Source: a virus. From it: 64,000 nt of DNA. The stretch is taken from positions 1 to 64,000 of IMG/VR virus record IMGVR_UViG_3300009034_002371. One strand, 5' to 3'. A model generated the notes under the pieces. It searched no databases. It saw only the letters and a program-made list of their open reading frames with translations, and was not told the DNA's origin. Below are positions 1 through 9,025 of the stretch, piece after piece (within the stretch, counting starts at the first letter, position 1; the number at the start of each line of letters is the position of its first letter). Both the position numbers and the translations under genes were made by a program.

Positions 1-3000
1 ATACATTCTCTTAGGGAAATTACAAGGCGGAACTGGGAGGAGATTGAACGACTTCTTGACCAGTTAACTGAGTTAAGGGATCAAGGAGAGTTGTCCCGTA
101 CAGATGAAAAAAGCGTTGGACACTTTTTGCTTAAATCTCTCATTTTTAACGAGAGACTTGCTAAAGCAATAGATGAAGTGCTGGGGACGGAACCTATGCA
201 GTCTCAATTAGATGCCACTCTTCATTTAGCTCAAACTGAGGAAGAAGAAAGTAACAGTGATAAAGGGACTGTATCAACTTTTCTACAGTCACGGATACAC
301 GAGTCGTTCACACGCGCTGCAGATCAGTTGTACGCTATGGGTCTTATAAATACTGATGAACGTATAGCTATTTCTAGTTGTATCGGTGATGCCCTCGAGG
401 CATTTGCCGATGTTATGAGAGAGAAAGTACCTAGCGCTTTGGAGATAGATGTACCGGTTGAGGTTGCGCAAGAAATCCTCCGAAACGCTATCTTGAATAG
501 AAGACAGGGTGTCCTTCGTGTGGCCCAAGAGCCCGAGCCAGTTCCCATCGGACCTGAGGGGGAGGAGGTTCGGGAACACGGTGCATTTTATACCTCGTTG
601 TCAGACCTGATAGAGTTAGCTCTTGGAGATGAACGTCATGCTATAGCAACTTATGATGCAATACTTGAACCAATGGATGAAGATGATCCAAACAGGCTAG
701 CGTTTGAAGAGATTCTTAGGGATGAGCAGGATCATGAAAAAATTCTTATTCGAATGTTGGGGGCTAAAATACCCCCTCCGGTTAAAGCTGTTAAACTATC
801 CAAGATAGCGTCACTTATTCGATTAGCCATAGACAGGCAGGATTTCTTTGACTTTTATGGGTTGGCTTTTTTGCCAAGTGCTAAGCCCGAGGTTAGCTAT
901 GCAACTGATCCAGATGCGTATTTAGAGAATCTGAGGGAAAACTATGATGCCGTCTTAAATCGTATTTCGACGGTTTTGGATTTGGGTTATCAGTACATTA
1001 CGGAGTTGGGATCTGTGGTTAGGGGCGAGTTTCTTGATAATATCTATCAATCGGGGCTATTCTCGATTGCAGTAGATAAGCTTGAAGGTAAAGTCTCTGA
1101 AGAAACGTTTGATTTTCTGAGCGAGTACGCGCGTATCTATCCTGCACACCCCACAGCAGAAGAGCTTCGGGAGATACATAAGGATATGCCCGTAGAAGAT
1201 TTAGTTGTCCTATATGAAGAACTACCTTGGTCGGGAAATTATGGTGGAGAGCCTTGGGCCCGTATAGCAGAAGCATACGTCCGGTTACAAGATGTCTACG
1301 GTCAAGCTTCTGAAATATTATCGGAGGGGGCAATGCCGGAGGATTGGGCTACTGCTCTTAGGAGTGGAGATTTTGGGAGAGGAGTTACCGATGTAGCTTC
1401 CTCTATAGATTACCTAAACTCCCTAGTGCATAACACCGCTCCAGCTATGGCGAAACTTGATAAATGGATTCCTTATGCTCTCACATTAGTTTCTGCCAGT
1501 GCTGTTGCTCCCCCAGTGGCCGAGGAGATGTCTCCTCAAGCTCGGAAAGCTGTCGGGGAGTATTATCGGGTGCACCCAGAGAGGGGAGAAACTTATGAAC
1601 AGTTTGTTCAGAACTTCGGGAATCGTGTTGAGGAACTCCCTGAAACGGTTAAGACGTACGTCCTTGGAAACGCGGAGGATCCCGAGCTTGTAAAAGATCT
1701 GTTTTATGATTTTGTGAGGAGGAGATCTACTACCTCGGACACGGATAAGATGTCCCAGTATAGTACTTTTCTTAATCAGCTTGAACGGTCACCAGGGTTT
1801 AAAGCACTTGAGCAGGGGGGATATGATAATCAAGGGATGGAAGTGCTGGGGTATATTAGCTCGTTGGATCCTGAAGAAGTTCCTCGGTATATTTCCCAAT
1901 TACCGCCAGCTTATACAAGCGCGTTGTTAAGAAATCCTGATACCTCCCAAGACATTGTGGGCATGGTCGCCGAGAGGACAGATTTACCTCTACCTGTGAT
2001 GGTGGAGTTAGTTCCTCGTATAGAAGATCAAACTATGCGGGAGGAGATGTTTGATCGCCTTACAGATCCTCACCAAACACCACAGGTTATATTTTCCGCA
2101 GCATTTGATCCTATCCGCTTTTTAGACGATCCAAGTCCCTTTATACGTTACCGTGCACTCGATTTTGCTTTTGACAGAGATAAAACTTTTGATGCTAGTG
2201 CCTATCTGGATGATCCTGATGAGCAAGTGAGGGGGCTTGCTCAGCAAATTATGGAGACTCGGCAGGTTCCACCAGAGGAGGCTGACGAAGCACAGTATAA
2301 TTGGGAGGTATTTAGGAACAGTTATGGCAACCTAGTCAGTGAAATGGGTATTTGGGAGCAAATTGAGCCTAGGGAAGTATCTGAAGAAGAGTTCCGATCG
2401 GCTTGGGAGACGCTAGCTGATCCCGGGACAGGTAAGTTTGATAGAGCACAAGCTGCATCGTTCATAAGAGGGTACCCCAAGCCTCCACTTCCAGTAGGTG
2501 CAGAGTTGGGAGAGGCCCAAGTGGTTCTGGAGCAGCTTAAAAGTGAGGGAGTTTCGTTTGAAGACCAGTACCGCGGGCTCCTCGATTGGGCTGGGGATGC
2601 TGGCTATGTATTGCCCAGGATACCTAACCCCGAGGAAGTTGATGCGGCCTGGCAGGGGTTGGGCGGCTCGGCTAAGATACACAGCCCCGCGGGAGTCTCT
2701 GCGGAAGAGATGTTAAATTTTATCGTCGGTTATGGTCCGGCCGAGGAAATACCTGAAGAAGTACCACCCGAGATTTCACCCGCTTTTGCTGATGAGTATG
2801 CTGCTCTTGTACAACAAATGATCAATGCTGGAGAAATTGATCCCAGCCGAGCAATAGTTACCCCGGAGGAGCTTATTGAGGCACAGGAGTATCTGATGTA
2901 CGATCCTATTTCTGGGTTTCAGTATGCTGCGGCAAAAGAGTTCATAAAAAGTTATACACCGGTTGAAGAAGTTCCTGAAGAAGTTCCACCTGAAGAAGCA

Positions 3001-5592
3001 CCTTGGTGGCAGAAGTTATGGCCTTGGGGAGGTAGCCCCGAGCCTACTGAAGCTAGTAAGCTCCCAGACACTGAGGAAGAGTTCTTTGAGTATCTAATCG
3101 CCGCTGCAGAGAAATTCTTATTCGACCCTAACTCGACACAAAACGAAGGTCGTTGGCGTCTTATAGACCCGAGAGTATTTGATCAGGATAGTATTCGTAG
3201 GTGGAATATTTGGAAAGATATAAAAGCCCCAGGTATTCAATTCGTGATGGGGAAAGACACTCGGGATAAGCAATGGAAACCTCAGGCTATCCGTTTTCAA
3301 AAACCGGATTGGGATGAGACATCAGCTTCAGAATGGTGGTCGAAGAACAAGCGTTACTTTACAAAAGAGTGGACTCAGGCTGATTGGGATGAGTGGATGC
3401 AAAAGCGTCCAGGTGAGATTTTCCCAGAGTATGCAGGACGCGAACCCGAAGAAACTAAAGAGGCGCAGGGGCCGCCAGTAGAGCCTGGGAGATTTGATAT
3501 AGGTCTTTGTGCGTGGTGCGGCTCTGTTATGGATCCACAAACTGGAGCGATTATCGGCGACCTCCCCCCTGGAGTTAGTAGAGAAGAAATTGTTACTTCT
3601 GGTATATGTGAAAAGTGTACGAAAAAGTTTCTAGATGAGATGGGAGAGCCCACACTTCAAACTGCTTCCATAGAGAAAGAAGCCGTTTCCGGCTATTGTG
3701 AGATCTGCGGTGACTGGCATGAAGAGCTTTATAGACATAGAACAACACCCGGCTGGGAAGGTGGTGAATACGTTCCAGAGAATATACAGTTGATCTGCGC
3801 GGAATGTCATGAGCGACTTCACCAGGAGGCCGGTGAATATGAGATGGGCGGGCGATGGCGTCATGAGTTACTAATGGAGGAACTTGGACCGGAGGCATAT
3901 AGTGAGTGGCAAGCAGCACGTGGTAGGCAACGCCAAGAGAAACTTTTAGAAATGATGGGCCCTGAAGCGTATGCTGCATATCAGCAGCTTCTAGCTTTGT
4001 ATCGGTGGCACCCCGAAATGTTTCCTGGAGGGCCAAAGTTTGGTCCCAAGGCTGCTGACTCCAAAGTACCGAAAACACTCGCCGTTGACCTCGACGGTAC
4101 TATTCTCGAATACGATGGATATAAAGGTGTAGGTATATTCGGTGAACCTATTGGCGGTGCTAGAGAGACGTTGCAGAGGTTTAGAGACGATGGGTGGTAT
4201 ATTGTTATAGATACTTGTCGGGGAGAGGTACCACTAGTTATAGAGCATTTGATGATTCAGGAGATTCCATTTGATACTGTGAATACTAATCCTTTTCAAC
4301 CAGATACTGCTAACCCCGGTAAGCCTATGGCAGATTATAGAATAGATGACTCAGCTATTTGTTTTAGCGGCGACTGGTTGGCGGTTTATGATGAGATAAG
4401 CCGCAGGGAGAAGGATAAGGAATACTCTCCGCTGGAGGCTATTAAAGTTACCGCTAACAGTGGCGGTGCTTTCGCATATGATCCAACTAGAGGTATACTA
4501 CTCGACTTTACAGACCCTTTTGGGCATCGTACTCAACCACAAGATTATCCTGATCCGGCATATTGGGGGTACCCCAAAAGTCTCAAAAAGAAACGGAGGA
4601 AGCGTAAAAGAGATGAAGAAACGTCTAAGGATATTCGTCCTACCGGAAGTGTCCTCGATTTCCCGAGGGGATCGCTCGACCCAGCGATCTGGGAATATGA
4701 AGAAGGAGCGGGCATCCCGAAACTCCGTCCGGAAGTAAAAGAAACCATTACCAGAGAGTTTCAAGACTGGGCGGATTTGGTAGGGATATATGCTGATCCC
4801 GAGGATTGGATTAAAGAGTACCTATTTGTCGGATCCTCAGCAACAACGCAATGGAAAGAGATAAGTGATATTGATATAACTGTAGTAATAGATACAGATA
4901 TCGTCGAAGCTTCTAATGTGGTTCCGAGTGACATTATCGGAGAAGAAGTAGCTTCGTGGTTGGGGATTCAGGCTTCGTTGGGCTTAAGTGGTTACGAGAT
5001 TGCTAAACATCCGGTGAACTATTGGATAGCTTCCGATGAAAAACCCGTTGATTTTGCCGACGCTGTATATAATCTTAATACTGACACCTGGATTAAACCT
5101 CCTCCTGAAGTGCCCATGCCGTTTGATCCCGAGGAAGCTTTTGGAGATGTTTGGAAAGAGGCCAGGAGCTGGGCGAACAGCTTCGATATAGGGCTTAGTG
5201 AGACTAGGAGAGATATAGCCGATTTTACGGATTTGGTTAAGTATCGTAAAGAGGAAGAAGCCCGAGGAATAGAGCTTGATGAGCTTTTTTGGGTTGGAGC
5301 TAAGATGGGAGTTAAGCGCGGTGAAATTGAGCAAGATATAAGAGCAATATTAGATGATTTTAAGAAACTTTATGAGCAAAAGGAATTGGCATTCGCAGCC
5401 CCTGTGCAGATGCCACCTGAGGGACGTTTATACTTCTCCAGGAGCTGGTTACCAGCTGTTCTTGTATGGAAATGGCTTGAGAGATATCATTATCTCAAGT
5501 TGCTGAAGGATATATTTCAAATCTATAAGGACGAGCCAGAGGATACTATAACCGAAGAGAAGGTTTGGAAACTAAGGGAAATGCTATCCTAG
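1..5592 (+). CDS. Giant mosaic virion-associated protein (5' end missing)
   Basis: The frame is open from base 1, so the true start lies left of the window; 1863 residues are visible. Recognisable pieces in order: a ferritin-like helical segment (nt ~574-780, with DERHA and DEQDHEK typical of rubrerythrin-type helices); HEAT-like repeats with the LDDP motif (nt ~2100-2260); Glu/Pro-rich linkers (VPEEVPPEE); a four-Cys zinc site (CAWC and CEKC, nt ~3510-3620); an HNH-like module (CEICG to CAECHERLH, nt ~3690-3830); a HAD-type motif (VDLDGTIL, nt ~4080); and a nucleotidyltransferase motif (GSSATTQWKEISDIDITVV, nt ~4828-4890). Its place ahead of the protease and capsid genes suggests a head-associated or internal virion protein; a portal-related region left of the edge is possible. 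The overall function is unknown. The HNH, HAD and nucleotidyltransferase calls rest on motifs only. Confidence 0.7.
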   Translation: MHSLREITRRNWEEIERLLDQLTELRDQGELSRTDEKSVGHFLLKSLIFNERLAKAIDEVLGTEPMQSQLDATLHLAQTEEEESNSDKGTVSTFLQSRIHESFTRAADQLYAMGLINTDERIAISSCIGDALEAFADVMREKVPSALEIDVPVEVAQEILRNAILNRRQGVLRVAQEPEPVPIGPEGEEVREHGAFYTSLSDLIELALGDERHAIATYDAILEPMDEDDPNRLAFEEILRDEQDHEKILIRMLGAKIPPPVKAVKLSKIASLIRLAIDRQDFFDFYGLAFLPSAKPEVSYATDPDAYLENLRENYDAVLNRISTVLDLGYQYITELGSVVRGEFLDNIYQSGLFSIAVDKLEGKVSEETFDFLSEYARIYPAHPTAEELREIHKDMPVEDLVVLYEELPWSGNYGGEPWARIAEAYVRLQDVYGQASEILSEGAMPEDWATALRSGDFGRGVTDVASSIDYLNSLVHNTAPAMAKLDKWIPYALTLVSASAVAPPVAEEMSPQARKAVGEYYRVHPERGETYEQFVQNFGNRVEELPETVKTYVLGNAEDPELVKDLFYDFVRRRSTTSDTDKMSQYSTFLNQLERSPGFKALEQGGYDNQGMEVLGYISSLDPEEVPRYISQLPPAYTSALLRNPDTSQDIVGMVAERTDLPLPVMVELVPRIEDQTMREEMFDRLTDPHQTPQVIFSAAFDPIRFLDDPSPFIRYRALDFAFDRDKTFDASAYLDDPDEQVRGLAQQIMETRQVPPEEADEAQYNWEVFRNSYGNLVSEMGIWEQIEPREVSEEEFRSAWETLADPGTGKFDRAQAASFIRGYPKPPLPVGAELGEAQVVLEQLKSEGVSFEDQYRGLLDWAGDAGYVLPRIPNPEEVDAAWQGLGGSAKIHSPAGVSAEEMLNFIVGYGPAEEIPEEVPPEISPAFADEYAALVQQMINAGEIDPSRAIVTPEELIEAQEYLMYDPISGFQYAAAKEFIKSYTPVEEVPEEVPPEEAPWWQKLWPWGGSPEPTEASKLPDTEEEFFEYLIAAAEKFLFDPNSTQNEGRWRLIDPRVFDQDSIRRWNIWKDIKAPGIQFVMGKDTRDKQWKPQAIRFQKPDWDETSASEWWSKNKRYFTKEWTQADWDEWMQKRPGEIFPEYAGREPEETKEAQGPPVEPGRFDIGLCAWCGSVMDPQTGAIIGDLPPGVSREEIVTSGICEKCTKKFLDEMGEPTLQTASIEKEAVSGYCEICGDWHEELYRHRTTPGWEGGEYVPENIQLICAECHERLHQEAGEYEMGGRWRHELLMEELGPEAYSEWQAARGRQRQEKLLEMMGPEAYAAYQQLLALYRWHPEMFPGGPKFGPKAADSKVPKTLAVDLDGTILEYDGYKGVGIFGEPIGGARETLQRFRDDGWYIVIDTCRGEVPLVIEHLMIQEIPFDTVNTNPFQPDTANPGKPMADYRIDDSAICFSGDWLAVYDEISRREKDKEYSPLEAIKVTANSGGAFAYDPTRGILLDFTDPFGHRTQPQDYPDPAYWGYPKSLKKKRRKRKRDEETSKDIRPTGSVLDFPRGSLDPAIWEYEEGAGIPKLRPEVKETITREFQDWADLVGIYADPEDWIKEYLFVGSSATTQWKEISDIDITVVIDTDIVEASNVVPSDIIGEEVASWLGIQASLGLSGYEIAKHPVNYWIASDEKPVDFADAVYNLNTDTWIKPPPEVPMPFDPEEAFGDVWKEARSWANSFDIGLSETRRDIADFTDLVKYRKEEEARGIELDELFWVGAKMGVKRGEIEQDIRAILDDFKKLYEQKELAFAAPVQMPPEGRLYFSRSWLPAVLVWKWLERYHYLKLLKDIFQIYKDEPEDTITEEKVWKLREMLS

Positions 5593-5612
5593 ATACCTGG
5601 GGAGGTTTTACT

Positions 5613-6671
5613 ATGAGGGGGATGTTTTTGAACTTCACAGGCGATGCCACAATTGATGAGGCTGTGGAAGAGTACACACTACTCCATGCGCTTGAGGATG
5701 ATTGGATTGATTATACAGAGGTTCGTGATCGGATGGCTGAGCTTATTGAGCAAGGTAAGGGTCTCCCCAGAGAGACGGTTCTTGCTAGATTGACCGAGGT
5801 GCATGGCGCACCACAGTTTAAATCCCCCGCTCAGCGTCGGTGGTATTTTGCTACGCAGAAGGGTGATGAAGGAAAAGTACCTGAATCTAAGGGCAAACGG
5901 TGGCAGGAAATTTTGCAACAAGCAAAAGACGCACTGGCGGCTCAACCGGATATAACGGGTCCTGAACTAGTAGGTTTAGTTGATATGGATCCTCCACTAT
6001 CGCCTAGTGAGCAAGAGCGTGTAGAGAAGCTGGTTTCTCCGGAGAGGGCTAGGAGGTTAGTGAGAGCGCCTGAAGCGGTTCCTAAGGAGGAACGCACTCC
6101 AGAAACCGAGGAACTTGTGACGGAGAGATGGCCGAAACGGGAACGGGAGAGGGAAGAGAAGAAGGAGAAAGAGCTCGTGCCTAAACCGAAGAAAAGGACC
6201 AAAAGAACTCAGTTGGGTCCGAGTCAGATTCCTTTTGTTTCACAGCCGGGAATGCCTTATGTGGGCGCAGAGAAAGCTCCTCAGAAGGCATACTTCCTCG
6301 ACAAATGTCCAGAGATAGCTGATGGTGATAACTGGCGAGCTTTTCAGCAGGCGGTACAGCTTGTACGAAGTGACGTGGAGGATGGAGATGTTAAGGCGAC
6401 TCTTTGCGCGGAATATCCTGAGGTCGACCCCCAGGAGATTTTACAAGCTGCGAAAGGGTATCTTAGACAGGCAAAGAAGGATCCCTATGTGGATGGTCGG
6501 GTATACGCTGATAGCTTAGTTCGTCAGGGTATGAGTGTAGCTGCACTAGCGGCTGAGTATTCTAGTTTACAGTGGCAGGAGGTCGATCCTAGATTTATAC
6601 AGGGTTTCCAAGGAGGGCTACCTTTCGATGTCCTAAGAGTGATACGACGCAAAGAGAGGGTGTTACTTTAG
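5613..6671 (+). CDS. Basic head-region protein with SPAQRRWYFA motif
   Basis: 352 residues. The ATG at 5613 is chosen because GGGGAGG lies about 8 nt upstream; a longer reading frame from 5565 would overlap the previous gene and lacks such a site. About 65 residues in is the motif KSPAQRRWYFA, and a related QRRWWFA motif ends the protein at 13986-15938. Variants of this short motif recur in phage head-region proteins. The centre (nt ~6010-6210) is highly charged and probably disordered (EREREEKKEKE, KPKKRTKRT). The C-terminal third looks helical. No catalytic motif is seen. A scaffold, head-assembly or internal protein is inferred from position only. Confidence 0.6.
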   Translation: MRGMFLNFTGDATIDEAVEEYTLLHALEDDWIDYTEVRDRMAELIEQGKGLPRETVLARLTEVHGAPQFKSPAQRRWYFATQKGDEGKVPESKGKRWQEILQQAKDALAAQPDITGPELVGLVDMDPPLSPSEQERVEKLVSPERARRLVRAPEAVPKEERTPETEELVTERWPKREREREEKKEKELVPKPKKRTKRTQLGPSQIPFVSQPGMPYVGAEKAPQKAYFLDKCPEIADGDNWRAFQQAVQLVRSDVEDGDVKATLCAEYPEVDPQEILQAAKGYLRQAKKDPYVDGRVYADSLVRQGMSVAALAAEYSSLQWQEVDPRFIQGFQGGLPFDVLRVIRRKERVLL

Positions 6672-6674
6672 GAG

Positions 6675-6688
6675 ATACTAATTAGTAT
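6675..6688. promoter_or_regulatory. Perfect 14-bp palindrome ahead of small-protein triplet
   Basis: ATACTAATTAGTAT is its own reverse complement and sits just before the GGAGG of the gene at 6702. It could be an operator or a short RNA hairpin near the ribosome binding site. A similar ACTAA-TTTC-TTAGT arrangement precedes the capsid gene at about 16747-16763. Confidence 0.35.
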
Positions 6689-6701
6689 AGGAGGATGAGA
6701 C

Positions 6702-6962
6702 ATGATTATTACAAACAACACGGCTCAGGATATAACTTTTGAATTGGATGTTAATAAGAATCCGCTCAAGGGTATGCAGAGTAGGCTTACTGTTCGCCCG
6801 GGTTACCCAGCGACGGTAGATGTCGAGCACATTTGGATGCTGGTCCAGGATCAGGGTTTTCAAGCCCAGGTCGCCGCTGGAAATATCGACATCACCTATG
6901 CTGCAGCAGACACCACATACCTAGCCAATATTCTGAGTTTCCTCAACGGCACATACACTTGA
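6702..6962 (+). CDS. Small beta-rich virion protein, paralog 1 of 3
   Basis: 86 residues; ATG with AGGAGG upstream. Together with the next two genes it forms a tandem family sharing the pattern TNNT-x-F-x-D-N/K, then SRL-x-V-x-P/PA, V-x-VE, D-x-GFQ-x-V-x-x-GN/S, and a C-terminal FLN. Here these appear as SRLTVRPG, VDVEHIW, DQGFQAQV and LSFLNGTY. The alternating hydrophobic pattern suggests a compact beta fold. Family function is not recognised; placement between head genes suggests a capsid-surface or decoration protein (inference). Confidence 0.65.
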   Translation: MIITNNTAQDITFELDVNKNPLKGMQSRLTVRPGYPATVDVEHIWMLVQDQGFQAQVAAGNIDITYAAADTTYLANILSFLNGTYT

Positions 6963-6982
6963 TGCCTAGCGGACTGGCCTGT

Positions 6983-7004
6983 GGGGCGGTAATCCTACCG
7001 CCCC
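6983..7004 (+). terminator. GC-rich hairpin between paralogs 1 and 2
   Basis: GGGGCGGTA pairs perfectly with TACCGCCCC across a four-base ATCC loop, giving a 9-bp stem. No T-run follows directly, so it may be a weak terminator, a processing site or an mRNA-stabilising hairpin that changes the dose of the neighbouring paralogs. Confidence 0.5.
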
Positions 7005-7042
7005 GAAGCTGCCAAAAAAATGTGTCTGGGAGGTAGACGAAA

Positions 7043-7357
7043 ATGGCTTCAAACGCTCTTGTAAGGCTCACAAATAATACGAATCAAAGCTATGCATTCG
7101 AGGTCGACATTAACAAACCGGTGAAGTTTGTCAGCAGGCTGGTACTGCCTGCCAATGGATCAGCTGAAGTTGAGGTGGAAACAGTTGTCCCTATGGTTTT
7201 CTTCGATAGAGGTTTCCAGGCAGCAATAGTTAGTGGTAATGTTACAATTGCTTTTAACTTCACCACATCCAATAACGTAGCAAGCACAGCAAGCAGGTAT
7301 CTCAACAATATCCAAAGGTTCCTTGCTGCAAATGCATCCGGTTGGCAAACGTCCTAG
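7043..7357 (+). CDS. Small beta-rich virion protein, paralog 2 of 3
   Basis: 104 residues; ATG preceded by GGGAGG. Shared family positions are visible: LTNNTNQSYAFEVDINKPV, SRLVLPANG, VEVETVVP, FDRGFQAAIVSGNV and a C-terminal RFL. It is closer to paralog 3 than to paralog 1 (both have VKFVSRL/VKYVSRL and FDRGFQ). Between the GFQ motif and the C-terminus it carries a polar Asn/Ser/Thr-rich stretch. No function is recognised beyond the inferred virion role. Confidence 0.65.
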   Translation: MASNALVRLTNNTNQSYAFEVDINKPVKFVSRLVLPANGSAEVEVETVVPMVFFDRGFQAAIVSGNVTIAFNFTTSNNVASTASRYLNNIQRFLAANASGWQTS

Positions 7358-7375
7358 TCTGGGGGTGAAAGGGGA

Positions 7376-8113
7376 ATGAGACTTACAAATACCATAAGTA
7401 ATAATATAGCTTTTGGTGGGGAAACAGGTAAGTCTGTGAAATATGTGTCTCGTCTTATTGTCCCTGCCAACAGTTACAGGGACGTTGATATAGAACAAGT
7501 AATGCCCCTGGCCCTTTTTGATCGGGGTTTCCAGAACAGCGTTGCTAACGGCAGCATAGTTCTGACTTTCGGATCTGCAGATCAATCTTATCTGAGTCGA
7601 GTGCGAGGTTTTCTGAATAGTTTGTTGAATTTGAGCTCATCGAGTTCCTGCTCTTCGAGTTTCAGTAGTTGTTCATCGAGCTTCAGCAGTTCGAGTTTCA
7701 GTAGCTGCTCATCGAGCTTCAGCAGTTCGAGTAGTTGTTCATCGAGCTTCAGCAGTTCGAGTAGCTGTTCATCGAGCTTCAGTAGTTCGAGTAGCTGTTC
7801 ATCGAGCTTCAGTAGTTCGAGTAGCTGTTCATCGAGCTTCAGTAGCTGCAGTTCCAGCTTCTGTTCATCGAGTTCAAGCTTCTCGAGTTCATCTAGCTGC
7901 TCATCGAGCTTCAGCTCATCGAGTTCATGTTCAAGTAGCTTCTCAAGTTGTTCATCGAGTTCAAGCTTCTCGAGTTCATCTAGCTGCAGTTCCAGCTTCT
8001 CAAGTTGTTCATCGAGTTCCAGCTTTAGCTCGTCAAGTTCATGTTCAAGTAGCTTCAGTAGCTCGTCAAGTAGCAGTCCCTCGTTCTCAAGTTCTAGTTC
8101 AAGTACCCCTTAA
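7376..8113 (+). CDS. Small beta-rich virion protein with Ser/Cys/Phe-rich tail, paralog 3
   Basis: 245 residues. The first ~87 repeat the fold of the two preceding paralogs (VKYVSRLIVPANS, VDIEQVMP, FDRGFQNSV, VRGFLNSLL). From nt ~7636 to the stop it becomes almost pure Ser with regularly spaced Cys and Phe (SCSSSFSSSS), about 160 residues. The tail mixes TCN and AGY serine codons and is built partly on a 30-bp DNA period. A stalk or spike projecting from the capsid is a plausible role, and the serines are candidate O-glycosylation sites for the phage's own glycosyltransferases (inference). It could instead be a low-complexity spacer without modification. Confidence 0.65.
   Translation: MRLTNTISNNIAFGGETGKSVKYVSRLIVPANSYRDVDIEQVMPLALFDRGFQNSVANGSIVLTFGSADQSYLSRVRGFLNSLLNLSSSSSCSSSFSSCSSSFSSSSFSSCSSSFSSSSSCSSSFSSSSSCSSSFSSSSSCSSSFSSSSSCSSSFSSCSSSFCSSSSSFSSSSSCSSSFSSSSSCSSSFSSCSSSSSFSSSSSCSSSFSSCSSSSSFSSSSSCSSSFSSSSSSSPSFSSSSSSTP
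7738..7857 (+). repeat. 30-bp tandem repeat inside the Ser-rich tail
   Basis: A 30-bp unit, starting around CTGTTCATCGAGCTTC and ending in TTCGAGTAG, recurs about four times with one- or two-base changes. It encodes a 10-residue CSSSFSSSSS unit. The repeat is in frame with the coding sequence and lacks spacers, so it reflects tandem amplification of the tail and not a CRISPR array. Confidence 0.75.
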
Positions 8114-8182
8114 TGTAGAGTTGGTAATATTTTCTGCCTGTTTGCAAGGTGAGAGATGGCAGAGTAGACTTGAGGGTATACG

Positions 8183-8995
8183 TTGACTTTTAAATACCCG
8201 TATCCTACAATTAAGGTACATGCAGATGTACAGGATGTTAGCTCGTGGCAGAATGCTATAGCTGATATCTGGCAGGAAATGCCAGACAAAGCTCGAAAAG
8301 TTGCAAATCAGTTAGTTTCAGTTGTTATAGTTGTAAATCCTAACGACCCGAGATTAACGCTGGGCTACACCAAAGAGCCAAAAGCAGCTGCTATTGGAAA
8401 TACTTTGATTCTCTCGTGTAGTGAAGATGTTAACGAGCTATTACACGAGGTAGCCCACACTATAGTTGATAGGGGTTTTACAGGCAGGGATCGGGAAGCA
8501 GTTGATCACTTCTATGATTTCTCGGATAGTGAAAGAGCTCCGTCAGAAAGACTAGCTGAAGATTTCTACTTTACCGTTAAAGGAGATGAGCCTTCCCCTT
8601 TTTGGCAATGGTGGTTTGAACGTGGTTTAGTTGAGGGAGAGAAAATGAGAACAGTGGTGGCCGAGAAAATAGCAAAGCTTGCACGGAACACAAGTGTGAA
8701 TCCTCTACACGTCGTTGAAGCAGTGCTAGATGCATTTGCCGAGGAACTTGTTTACGACTTCGGCGGTGAGGAGCATGTGTGGCTTTACGGTATCGCCAGA
8801 GAGGCTTTAAAGGAAGCTCAAAAGGAAGATCAGCTAGCCTATGAAAATCGCTCTGCCCCTCATCAGTACTACTATGCGGAGGACCTAGCAACTCCACCGA
8901 CCCGTCCTCGGAAACAACCGCTAGGTGAACCGCTGAAAGTTGAACGACCGGATGTTACAATGAGGGGGACATACACAACACCACCTATGGTGTAA
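8183..8995 (+). CDS. Zincin-like putative metallopeptidase
   Basis: 270 residues; TTG start with GAGGG about 6 nt upstream. Near residue 88 lies LLHEVAHTIVDRG, a clear HExxH zinc-binding motif on a predicted helix, and further on SERLAEDFYF may supply the third ligand Glu, as in short HExxH...E zincins. The C-terminal third is Pro-rich and probably disordered. It stands between virion genes and directly ahead of the protease-like fusion at 9026. It may process a virion protein or act after entry. Peptidase activity is inferred from the motif only, and a structural protein with a vestigial motif is possible. Confidence 0.6.
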   Translation: MTFKYPYPTIKVHADVQDVSSWQNAIADIWQEMPDKARKVANQLVSVVIVVNPNDPRLTLGYTKEPKAAAIGNTLILSCSEDVNELLHEVAHTIVDRGFTGRDREAVDHFYDFSDSERAPSERLAEDFYFTVKGDEPSPFWQWWFERGLVEGEKMRTVVAEKIAKLARNTSVNPLHVVEAVLDAFAEELVYDFGGEEHVWLYGIAREALKEAQKEDQLAYENRSAPHQYYYAEDLATPPTRPRKQPLGEPLKVERPDVTMRGTYTTPPMV

Positions 8996-9025
8996 AAGTT
9001 TGAGCGTAATTTTGGAGGGTTTGAG

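Noticed and set aside
3690-3830. Free-standing homing endonuclease or intron
   Set aside because: The HNH-like module is inside a continuous frame with no interrupted gene or splice-like borders.
7738-7857. Regular 30-bp repeats resembling a CRISPR array
   Set aside because: No spacers, in-frame coding repeat, no cas genes.
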